Positions 1-5,432 of a stretch of 6,284 bases of DNA are shown here, in pieces (the first letter of the stretch is position 1; every line of letters begins with the position of its first letter). A program made the position numbers and the translations under genes. The notes beneath the pieces were generated by a model. That model did no database searches. It was not told the DNA's origin and was given only the letters and a program-made list of their open reading frames with translations. The stretch is from Deltaproteobacteria bacterium (GTDB taxonomy: Bacteria; Desulfobacterota_B; Binatia; UBA9968), in the NCBI GenBank assembly GCA_030620935.1, contig JAUXIP010000132.1, positions 1 to 6,284 of the forward strand, written 5' to 3'.

Positions 1-57
1 GCAGCCGGGGAGCAAGAGGTTCCACCGCACCGTCGAGAAAGGATCCAAAGATCGTAG
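1..57 (+). CDS. Possible 3' end of an upstream gene (partial)
   Basis: Frame 1 is open from the window edge to a TAG at 55-57, giving about 18 residues of a charged, hydrophilic tail that ends 15 nt before the exbD start, with the exbD Shine-Dalgarno in the gap. exbB/tolQ-type genes very often lie directly upstream of exbD, so this could be an ExbB C-terminus. The other two plus frames are also open past position 80, and the fragment is too short to show any domain. Reading frame and identity are therefore unproven. Confidence 0.3.
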   Translation, partial: AAGEQEVPPHRRERIQRS

Positions 58-72
58 TCTCGGAGACTCCCT

Positions 73-468
73 ATGCAATTTTTGAAAGAGACTGAAGAGG
101 AAGTCGGAATCAGCCTCACTTCTCTTATCGATGTCATCTTCCTGTTGTTGATCTTTTTCATGGTGACCACGACGATCATCGATCCTTCCAAGAGACTGGA
201 TCTCCAACTCCCCGAGGCCAAGGCTGCTTCGGCGGAGGTTAAGTCCATCCCGGTAACCATCGAGATGGGAGAAAACAAAGAGATCATTCTCAACGGCGAA
301 AAGGTAAATTTCAAAACTCTGGAGTCACGTCTGCTGACGTTGAGCCGGGAGGGCAAGAAGACCGCCATCATCAGGGCCGACAGGCGTTTGGACTATGGGT
401 ATGTTGTGGCAGTTCTCGGAATCTGCCGGGCCGGCGGATTTCTTGATATCGGGATTGCTGTCAGATAG
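73..468 (+). CDS. exbD: Biopolymer transport protein ExbD/TolR family
   Basis: This 131-residue protein has the normal ExbD/TolR size and layout: a short cytoplasmic N-terminus (1-14), one transmembrane helix (about 15-34), and a periplasmic domain (about 40-131). The segment SLTSLIDVIFLLLIFFMVTT carries the family's conserved membrane aspartate (D20), which is the residue that conducts protons in ExbD and TolR. By family knowledge it works with ExbB in the inner membrane to energise TonB from the proton-motive force. The ATG is preceded by GGAG at 62-65 with 7-nt spacing, which fixes the start. No ExbB is complete in the window, but a reading frame ends just upstream. The stop is 6 nt from the stop of the convergent lipoprotein gene, whose operon begins with tonB, so the usual partner is encoded nearby on the opposite strand. 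TolR is the alternative name; the ExbD call is favoured because of the neighbouring TonB. Confidence 0.93.
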   Translation: MQFLKETEEEVGISLTSLIDVIFLLLIFFMVTTTIIDPSKRLDLQLPEAKAASAEVKSIPVTIEMGENKEIILNGEKVNFKTLESRLLTLSREGKKTAIIRADRRLDYGYVVAVLGICRAGGFLDIGIAVR

Positions 469-474
469 CTCTTT

Positions 475-1797
475 CTAACTCTTCGGCTGGGTGGGAGTGG
501 AAGCATCGTGGAGGGGCGGAAGCTCTGGGGCTTTCTCCTTAGCTGTTAGATGGTCCAGGCCTACCGCGCTCACATCCCGGCGTACAAGGCGGCCCGCCTC
601 AAAATAGGACCAGAGATCCACGACTCCATCGCCGTTGAGATCCTGTTCTTCCTTTAACACCATTTCCTCGGCCCGGGTCGTGTCGTAAGTAATCCAGAGG
701 TCCATGTTGCCGTCCCCGTCAGTATCCTTTTCCACTCTGGTCACACGTCCATCTTTGTACATTGCACGGAAACTCGTCAGTCCGTTCCCGACTTCATCTT
801 TCTCTTCCCGGGCAATCTTGTCGTCCTTGTAATAATAGAGAATATCCGGCTTCCCGTCCCCTTTCCCATCTATCTCGCGGCGAACCAACTTGCCGTTGTG
901 GAAGGCGCTCCAAGTATCGACTCTTCCGTCTCCGTTGGTATCTTCTTCCTGGCGCACGATCTCTTCCGGCCTCACGGGATCGTAGTAGACCCAGAGCTCC
1001 GGTATCCCATCCCCGTTGAGATCCTTTACCTCGGCGTTTTTAAAAGAAACGCCTTGGCGGGGAAACTGGCCCTCTTTTTTCTCCAGCGAAGCCACCGTGA
1101 CTGGACTCTTAGTTTGCTCAACTTCCATCCCATTGGTTCTCTTTTCAATCTCTCTGGTCGCTTGTTGAGCTTGCTGGCGGCGCGGTGGAAACAGTGGTTT
1201 CCCAGGTTTTTCCAACTGAGCTTCCAGCTCTCTCTGACGGCTGAGCTCTTGTTCGATCTGGGCTTCTAACTCCTGGTCTTTTGCTCGTTCTACCTGAATC
1301 TGCGTGTTGAGCTGATCGTAGTGAGAGTCAGCGGTAATCAGTCCCGTGATCAGACCTATGACCAAGCCCCCCCCCGCTCCATAGGGCCCCGCTACGGAGC
1401 CTCCCATAGCAACCCCTTCCATGGCTTTTTCCCAGGCGTGCTGCCAGCGCTGCGACCCACTCACCTGCGGCTGGCTCCCCGGCGGCGGCAAATTGGCAGA
1501 TTGAGAAGAGGCTGAAGACGGAGCCGGATAAGGAATAGACTGAGGGGATGAACCTGGAGGATATTGTACGGGGACAGGTTCACAGCCGGTTAGAATAAGA
1601 AAAAAGATCGCTACTGCAGACCGTTGAAAAAGGCCCACCTGCCATAGCCTGCTGATAGCAGGCGTTGCGATAGTTGCGCTCGACCACCTCGCTCCGACGT
1701 ACTGCTCAAGTACGCCTGCGCTCGTCGGTTTCTCGCGCGCCTCGCATCTGGGACCTTTTTGACCGGTCTGAAAACAGGGGTTTTCAACACGCACCAT
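475..1797 (-). CDS. Lipoprotein with glycine-zipper, coiled coil and six DxDxDG repeats; start interrupted by an inserted repeat element
   Basis: Numbered from the ATG at 1797, the protein has 440 residues. Residues 1-3 are followed by about 55 residues encoded by an inserted repeat element (1624-1788). Then come a hydrophobic stretch and lipobox SAVAIFFLILTGC (lipid cysteine C72), a Pro/Ser-rich linker (73-115), a glycine-zipper-like hydrophobic stretch (128-154, GGSVAGPYGAGGGLVIG), a charged Glu/Gln coiled coil (about 160-224), and six repeats (258-408) of the form DxNGDGxxDxWxYFxxGxLVRRE. Five of the six loops keep the acidic positions. Glu follows the lipid cysteine, not Asp, so outer-membrane sorting is expected. 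The start is uncertain: ATG 1797 has an AGGG site 8 nt upstream and sits 10 nt after the previous stop; a GTG at 1821 would overlap the previous gene; a GTG at 1638, inside the element, would restore a normal lipoprotein signal (VGLFQRSAVAIFFLILTGC) but has only a weak ribosome site. It is last in the tonB operon. The function is unknown. Confidence 0.8.
   Translation of the reverse strand: MVRVENPCFQTGQKGPRCEAREKPTSAGVLEQYVGARWSSATIATPAISRLWQVGLFQRSAVAIFFLILTGCEPVPVQYPPGSSPQSIPYPAPSSASSQSANLPPPGSQPQVSGSQRWQHAWEKAMEGVAMGGSVAGPYGAGGGLVIGLITGLITADSHYDQLNTQIQVERAKDQELEAQIEQELSRQRELEAQLEKPGKPLFPPRRQQAQQATREIEKRTNGMEVEQTKSPVTVASLEKKEGQFPRQGVSFKNAEVKDLNGDGIPELWVYYDPVRPEEIVRQEEDTNGDGRVDTWSAFHNGKLVRREIDGKGDGKPDILYYYKDDKIAREEKDEVGNGLTSFRAMYKDGRVTRVEKDTDGDGNMDLWITYDTTRAEEMVLKEEQDLNGDGVVDLWSYFEAGRLVRRDVSAVGLDHLTAKEKAPELPPLHDASTPTQPKS
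574..1026 (-). repeat. Six tandem ~24-residue DxDxDG/YFxxGxLV repeats in the lipoprotein
   Basis: Six consecutive units can be aligned by eye, with lengths 27, 24, 24, 24, 28 and 24 residues. Their loops read DLNGDGIPE, DTNGDGRVD, DGKGDGKPD, DEVGNGLTS, DTDGDGNMD and DLNGDGVVD, each followed by an aromatic strand and a basic/acidic end (LVRRE or similar). Units 1 and 5 share a longer turn (YYDPVRPEEIV and TYDTTRAEEMV), and each is followed by a canonical unit. This suggests that a two-unit block was duplicated. The DxDxDG pattern resembles calcium-binding loops of the EF-hand, dockerin and thrombospondin type 3 kind; metal binding is inferred, not shown. Confidence 0.85.
1623..1788. repeat. 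Palindromic MITE/REP-like repeat element inserted in the lipoprotein gene
   Basis: The segment is bounded by inverted ends GTTGAAAA (1623-1630) and TTTTCAAC (1781-1788). A second inner pair, AAAAAGG (1627-1633) and CCTTTTT (1754-1760), lies within it. It also contains a perfect 7-bp hairpin, GCCTGCT-gat-AGCAGGC (1647-1663), and a 6-bp hairpin, CGTACT-gctca-AGTACG (1698-1714), the latter enclosed by CCGACG (1694-1699) and CGTCGG (1723-1728). No transposase fits in this length, so if mobile it would depend on a transposase elsewhere. The insert is 165 nt, a multiple of three, and open in the reading frame of the host gene. Removing it joins CGT to CGG and recreates a perfect lipoprotein signal peptide. 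No convincing target-site duplication is visible. Family membership cannot be confirmed without other copies. Confidence 0.7.
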
Positions 1798-1807
1798 CGA
1801 TCCTACC

Positions 1808-3046
1808 CTACTCACTTTCACGCTCGTTTTCTCTCTGTTGCGTAGTCTTTGACCGCCTTGTAGCTATTTTCGTTCTCGCAAATCTACCTTCGGCATCCAT
1901 GCTACGGAACTCCTCATCGACCGAAGAAAAAGGGGCTGCCGGTATTTCAGGCTGGACTTCCGTTACTTGCTCCTGTTTTATAACCTGATCTTCCTTGAAA
2001 AAGTAACGGGCATCAATCGCCCCGTTAAAATTCAGATCCTCCTCCTGCTGAAACCGTTTCCCTTCTTTAAAAGTGACCCATACGTCGACGCGAAGATCGC
2101 GGTTGGTGTCAGCCTCCTGTCGCACCGGCTTTTCGTTCTGGTAGAAGATCCTAAGGTCAAAGGCACCGCTGCCGTCCGTGTCTCTCTCATCCCGAACCAG
2201 CTGGTCATCTTCAAAAATGGCGAGTGTATCAAACTTGCCTTGTCCTTTGCTGTCCTTGAGCCGCTTTACCAACTTTCCCTCGGCCATAAGCTCGACCAAA
2301 TCGATCCGGCCCTGGTTCCGAGAGTCCTCTTCTCTGCGCACGAGCTTCTCTCCCTCGAAATAAAGAGTTCGATCGATCTTCCCGTCTCCGCTGAGGTCCT
2401 CCTCCTGTTTGACCAGGAGCCCTCCCTCATAGTAACCCCAAAGATCGATTTTTCCCGTGCGCTTGCGGTCAGCTTCCTTTCTCACTAGCCGGCCGTTCTG
2501 AAAATAGGAAAAGCTGTCCATCTTGCCGTCCACGTCGCTGTCCTCTTCAATCCGGCTGATCTGTCCTTCCGAAAAATAGGTGATGCGCTCCATGTGTCCA
2601 TCGGATTTGCGGTCTTCTTCGCTTCGGACAAGGTGATTGTTCTGATAGTGAAACCGAAAGTCCGCCTTGCCGTCTCCATCGGCATCGTGCTCTTTACGTT
2701 CGACCTCTCCCTTGGCGTCAAAGAAATACCATAAGGTGACCCGGCCGTCGTGCTTTTCAGAGACCTCCTGCCTTTTGGGTTTTCCTTCTTCGTAAAAAAG
2801 CGTGATATCCGGTTTCCCGTCGAAGTTCTTATCTTGCTCGATCCGTGCAATCCGGCTCTGTCCGTCGTAAAAGACCCACCGGTCCATCCTGCCGTCGTTG
2901 TTGGTGTCTCTTTCCTGGCGAGAAACGTTTTCATTCTCGTCATAGAAGAAACGGGCGACCGGCTGCTGGGCATCAGCCAAACCATACCACAGGACGCCTA
3001 GGGTGAGAGCAAAAAAGTGCCGCGCTGTTAGCTCTAAATTTTTCAA
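1808..3046 (-). CDS. Exported protein of 13 tandem 24-residue DxDxDG/YFxxGxLV repeats
   Basis: The 412-residue protein starts with a TTG codon. It has AGGGGT a few nt upstream and overlaps the tonB stop by 4 nt (TTGA), so coupling to tonB translation is likely. Residues 1-27 look like a Sec signal peptide (hydrophobic FFALTLGVLWYGL, then ADA/QQ as the probable cleavage site), which places the protein in the periplasm or beyond. Residues 46-359 are 13 near-contiguous units, 24 residues each (two of 25), with consensus xDxxxDGxxDxWxYFxxGxLVRxE. Residues 360-412 form a charged, probably disordered tail rich in Arg, Lys, Glu and Ser. The DxDxDG part resembles EF-hand or dockerin-type calcium loops, while the YFxxGxLV part recalls MORN/YwqK-like strand repeats. 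A repetitive beta-rich rod or solenoid, possibly stabilised by calcium, is my inference. The next gene encodes a lipoprotein with the same repeat. I do not recognise a named family. Confidence 0.88.
   Translation of the reverse strand: MKNLELTARHFFALTLGVLWYGLADAQQPVARFFYDENENVSRQERDTNNDGRMDRWVFYDGQSRIARIEQDKNFDGKPDITLFYEEGKPKRQEVSEKHDGRVTLWYFFDAKGEVERKEHDADGDGKADFRFHYQNNHLVRSEEDRKSDGHMERITYFSEGQISRIEEDSDVDGKMDSFSYFQNGRLVRKEADRKRTGKIDLWGYYEGGLLVKQEEDLSGDGKIDRTLYFEGEKLVRREEDSRNQGRIDLVELMAEGKLVKRLKDSKGQGKFDTLAIFEDDQLVRDERDTDGSGAFDLRIFYQNEKPVRQEADTNRDLRVDVWVTFKEGKRFQQEEDLNFNGAIDARYFFKEDQVIKQEQVTEVQPEIPAAPFSSVDEEFRSMDAEGRFARTKIATRRSKTTQQRENERESE
1970..2911 (-). repeat. 13-unit tandem array, 24 residues (72 nt) per unit
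   Basis: Each unit begins with a loop. In order these are DTNNDGRMD, DKNFDGKPD, SEKHDGRVT, DADGDGKAD, DRKSDGHME, DSDVDGKMD, DRKRTGKID, DLSGDGKID, DSRNQGRID, DSKGQGKFD, DTDGSGAFD, DTNRDLRVD and DLNFNGAID. A strand and turn such as YFQNGRLVRKE follow each loop. Spacing is strictly 24 residues except in units 1 and 3, which have 25. The acidic loop positions are well kept in units 1, 2, 4, 6 and 8 but replaced in units 7, 9 and 10 (RTG, NQG, GQG). Any metal sites are thus unevenly distributed. DNA-level identity between units is modest, so the array looks old and not recently amplified. Confidence 0.9.
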
Positions 3047-4068
3047 CGCACCCCTTTGATGATTCTTTCGATTGGGAACTTTAAATATAACTTCGTGCCT
3101 GCAAGTTCCTGAATATTATCGGGCATTGGGGGAAAGGGCGATGCCCGGTTCATGGCGTCAATGGCGCTGCTGTTGAGTCTTGAATCCGTGGAATCAATAA
3201 CTTCGACACGGGCAAGCTTTCCTGCGCGATCCAAGACAAAACCGAGGTAAAGGAGGTGACTGCCCGATACCTCTTCCGGAAACCGCCACAGGGATTGGAC
3301 TCTTCTTTCTATCATCTTTAAATATGCGTTGAAGTCCGGGTTCGATCGGCCGGCGGCGGTGCCGGGTTTTCCCTTTCTTGCCGTTTGGGCGATCTTTCCC
3401 GTACGCAACTCTGCCGGGAGGAAGATCGCCTGCTCCGCTGCAACCGCAGCAAGAGGATCTATCTTTGTCTTTTGGGATGCTTGGCCTGCTTCGGACTGTT
3501 TCGTGGGTAGCTGTATCAGGGCCTCGACCGATTCGCTGAGGGGTGCAGCAACCTCCTGCGGCGGTGCGTGCGCCAACACTTTAGGAGCCGGTAACCTAGG
3601 CACGGGTTTTTCAGAGGCACTGGGAGTCTTAACTTCCGTTGCTGCCGATGGCTCAAGGACCTTAGGTTGAACTCGGGCAATCTTCTTCTCTTTTCTCTCC
3701 GCTTTTTCCGCCTTAGCCTGAACAGGCTGTCCCAATTCTAAAAAACGCACACGGATAGGCTCGGAATTGTCCGAAAGCGAAGGAGCCAGTGTTATCCTGG
3801 TTAAAAGAAAAATGAGCAGGAGATGAAAAAGGAGAGAGAGAAAAAAGAGCGAATCCAGATCAATAACCGGCTTACGCCCCAGGCTGGCAGCGCCCTCACG
3901 GTTTTTTACGAAGGTGTGATAATTTTGTAGAAGCGGATTGTTCTCAAGATGGACTAGGCAGTGGTGGCTCCAGCTTTGCATTCTCCCCCATAAATTCTCC
4001 TCCTGCTTTTTTATCTTTGCCAGAACTGTTTCCAGAGGGGAAGAAAATTGGAGTTGCTTACCGTCCAT
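3043..4068 (-). CDS. tonB: TonB family energy transducer
   Basis: The 341-residue protein has a long N-terminal cytoplasmic region (1-70), one signal-anchor helix (about 71-90, LDSLFFLSLLFHLLLIFLLT), a Lys/Glu then Pro/Ala-rich periplasmic linker (about 100-240), and a C-terminal TonB domain (about 245-337). The helix contains S78-x3-H82, matching the SxxxH of E. coli TonB (S16, H20) needed for coupling to ExbB-ExbD. The C-terminal domain shows the family signatures YLKMIERRVQSLWRFP, a Gly turn followed by a VEVIDSTDSRLNSSAIDA segment, and a SPFPPMP motif. By family knowledge it spans the periplasm and opens outer-membrane receptors using the proton-motive force. The ATG is preceded by AGGAG (4075-4079) at 6-nt spacing. 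The roughly 70-residue cytoplasmic extension is far longer than in E. coli TonB. The gene heads the operon with the two repeat-protein genes. Confidence 0.93.
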   Translation of the reverse strand: MDGKQLQFSSPLETVLAKIKKQEENLWGRMQSWSHHCLVHLENNPLLQNYHTFVKNREGAASLGRKPVIDLDSLFFLSLLFHLLLIFLLTRITLAPSLSDNSEPIRVRFLELGQPVQAKAEKAERKEKKIARVQPKVLEPSAATEVKTPSASEKPVPRLPAPKVLAHAPPQEVAAPLSESVEALIQLPTKQSEAGQASQKTKIDPLAAVAAEQAIFLPAELRTGKIAQTARKGKPGTAAGRSNPDFNAYLKMIERRVQSLWRFPEEVSGSHLLYLGFVLDRAGKLARVEVIDSTDSRLNSSAIDAMNRASPFPPMPDNIQELAGTKLYLKFPIERIIKGVR

Positions 4069-4116
4069 CGCTTACTCCTCGCAAGTGGACTCTATCACTT
4101 CTCTCTTTCATTGGAA

Positions 4117-4145
4117 ACTCTATGCCAGAGTATCAACTATATTAA
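4117..4145 (-). promoter_or_regulatory. Candidate sigma-70 promoter of the tonB operon, overlapping a small palindrome
   Basis: On the minus strand TTAATA (4145-4140), a 17-nt spacer and TAGAGT (4122-4117) match the -35 and -10 consensus at four of six positions each. This would leave a leader of roughly 40 nt before tonB. The -10 overlaps an inverted repeat, ACTCT-atgcc-AGAGT (4117-4131), that could serve as an operator. Both matches are weak enough to arise by chance. No ECF-type GGAAC element is visible here. Confidence 0.3.
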
Positions 4146-4166
4146 GGGGATCTTCCTGTCCTCCCC

Positions 4167-4195
4167 TTCCATTTTGCCTTTTTCCTTTCTATCAT
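4167..4195 (+). promoter_or_regulatory. Weak candidate promoter for the DUF1232 gene
   Basis: TATCAT at 4190-4195 matches five of six -10 positions. The hexamer 17 nt upstream (TTCCAT, 4167-4172) is poor. It lies about 35 nt before the gene start and is the best -10 box in the divergent intergenic region on this strand. Confidence 0.22.
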
Positions 4196-4231
4196 AGGCA
4201 CTTGCCTCGTAAAAAGGGAGGTTTCGAGTCA

Positions 4232-4549
4232 ATGCGATCGGGCAATTTGGGGTCTTTATTTCGACTGGGTCCGCGAAGGATTGTTTATTTCTTGTACCAT
4301 TTGAAAAATTTTTCGAAACTCTTTTGGCGACTGGTAAAAGACGGGCGTGTCTCTCTATGGCCCAAACTACTGCTTGTTTTGGTACTGGCCTATATCTTTG
4401 CTCCGGTTGATCTCTTGCCCGATTTCCTGGTGGGGTTGGGGCAGCTCGACGACCTAGTGGTGCTTTTTCTCGGCCTCAAGGGTTTTGTTCGACTCTGTCC
4501 TCCAGAAGTCGTGCGCGAGCACGTTCAAACAATCGCTGCCGGCCGGTGA
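4232..4549 (+). CDS. DUF1232 (YkvA-like) small membrane protein
   Basis: The protein has 105 residues. The hallmark of the DUF1232/YkvA family is present: YIFAPVDLLPDF (54-65), then GLGQLDDLVVL (68-78), including the PxDxxPD core (P58, D60, P63, D64) and the paired D73-D74. Hydrophobic stretches at about 45-58 and 74-84 suggest membrane association through a short hairpin. The N-terminus (11-44) is basic and aromatic. The molecular function of this family is not established. The ATG at 4232 is chosen because GGGAGG (4216-4221) precedes it at 10-nt spacing. The frame stays open back to 3938, but that extension runs antisense into tonB and looks non-coding. The gene is transcribed away from tonB and converges on the anti-sigma gene. 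Confidence 0.85.
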   Translation: MRSGNLGSLFRLGPRRIVYFLYHLKNFSKLFWRLVKDGRVSLWPKLLLVLVLAYIFAPVDLLPDFLVGLGQLDDLVVLFLGLKGFVRLCPPEVVREHVQTIAAGR

Positions 4550-4556
4550 CCGAAGA

Positions 4557-4576
4557 CTTGGCACCCGAAAGCCAAG
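4557..4576. other. Hairpin between the convergent DUF1232 and anti-sigma genes
   Basis: CTTGGC (4557-4562) and GCCAAG (4571-4576) form a perfect 6-bp stem with an 8-nt loop in the 70-nt convergent gap. No T-run follows on either strand, so it is not a standard intrinsic terminator, though it could help end transcription or protect 3' ends. Confidence 0.35.
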
Positions 4577-4619
4577 GGCGGTGAAATCTAGCTGGGAGCT
4601 GAAAGACTCTGCTCCGAGG

Positions 4620-5432
4620 TTAACTCGCGTGAGCCTTAGACCTGGCCAAGGCCAAGAGGTCTGACATAGGCATTTTGGAAACCAGAATACAGATGACCTC
4701 TCCTTCGCGATGGAGAATACCGTTTATTTCTCCATGAGAAAAGGCGTAAAAATTGATATTTTTCTCGGGATCGAAAAAGAGAGCCGCATGATCCGGGACA
4801 TCCATTTCCGAGCCGAGCAACGTGTAACAAGTCAGTGAGTGACCTTGACCCTCATAAACAACTACCAGTATCTTTCGGCCCTGGACTTCGTGAACGATCC
4901 CTCCTATAGGCAAGAGCTTCATCATAGACAGATCGTATCCCATGGGGGCAAAACTCTGCCCGACGGAACGGGCCAAACGTGTTTTAAGCTCTCTCTCGTC
5001 TCGCGATCTGGCAAAGGAGATATCGCCCTCTACAATTTTTTGATGGGTTTCCAAAGCCGCCAGAGCGACGGCTTCTCCGGTTGGCTGCAATAGGAAGAGC
5101 GCAGGGAAAAGCAGGATGATCAAGAGGGCGAAGACCCAAGCCGGCCGAAAAACGATGCCCTCGGGCCAGAGCAGCCGCTTCCATCCCTTGGCCGCCTGGG
5201 CTTTCGCCGGAAAGATACGCGGGTCGGACAGGATCTTTTCTCTGAGGCCGGCCGGCGTCTTTAGGTTTGCACCCGCCGTGCGGACGTCGTTCTTCAAAGC
5301 CAGCTCCTGTTCGTAGATCCACCGGCATCTCGGGCAACCTTGCAGATGGCTTTCTAGAGCAGTCCTCTCCTCGCCGAGGAGTTCGTGATCCACCAGCGCA
5401 GTAATCAGTTCTTGTGTCTCTTCACATTTCAT
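4620..5432 (-). CDS. Membrane-bound zinc-binding (ZAS/zf-HC2) anti-sigma factor
   Basis: The 270-residue protein has an N-terminal cytoplasmic zinc-binding anti-sigma domain (about 1-66) with C3-x25-H29-x3-C33-x2-C36 (SHLQGCPRC). One transmembrane helix follows (about 97-115, PAWVFALLIILLFPALFLL), then a periplasmic C-terminal domain (116-270). By family knowledge the ZAS domain binds and inhibits the cognate ECF sigma factor until a signal releases it. The ATG overlaps the sigma stop by 4 nt (ATGA), with AGGG about 7 nt upstream, so the two proteins are probably made in fixed ratio. The periplasmic domain is mainly short hydrophobic strands (KILVVVYEG, GEVICILVS) and is the likely sensor; its signal is unknown. 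It contains two cysteines (C202, C248). The family assignment is firm; the stimulus cannot be read from the sequence. Confidence 0.9.
   Translation of the reverse strand: MKCEETQELITALVDHELLGEERTALESHLQGCPRCRWIYEQELALKNDVRTAGANLKTPAGLREKILSDPRIFPAKAQAAKGWKRLLWPEGIVFRPAWVFALLIILLFPALFLLQPTGEAVALAALETHQKIVEGDISFARSRDERELKTRLARSVGQSFAPMGYDLSMMKLLPIGGIVHEVQGRKILVVVYEGQGHSLTCYTLLGSEMDVPDHAALFFDPEKNINFYAFSHGEINGILHREGEVICILVSKMPMSDLLALARSKAHAS

Noticed and set aside
1798..1821. GTG at 1821 as the lipoprotein start
   Set aside because: It would overlap the previous gene by 14 nt, while the ATG at 1797 has a better-placed AGGG site. It is not excluded.
1967..2488. Plus-strand open frame of 173 residues, with others at 898-1269 and 2750-3001, opposite the repeat genes
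   Set aside because: They are antisense shadows of the repetitive genes, lack ribosome sites and show no domain. The long open stretches follow from the biased codons of the repeats.
1970..2911. Regular 72-nt periodicity that could suggest a CRISPR-like array
   Set aside because: There are no identical repeats separated by unique spacers. The periodicity is protein-level and lies inside one reading frame with a signal peptide.
3938..4231. N-terminal extension of the DUF1232 gene
   Set aside because: It is antisense to the start of tonB and the divergent promoter region. The ATG at 4232 has a GGGAGG site, and the family is about this size.
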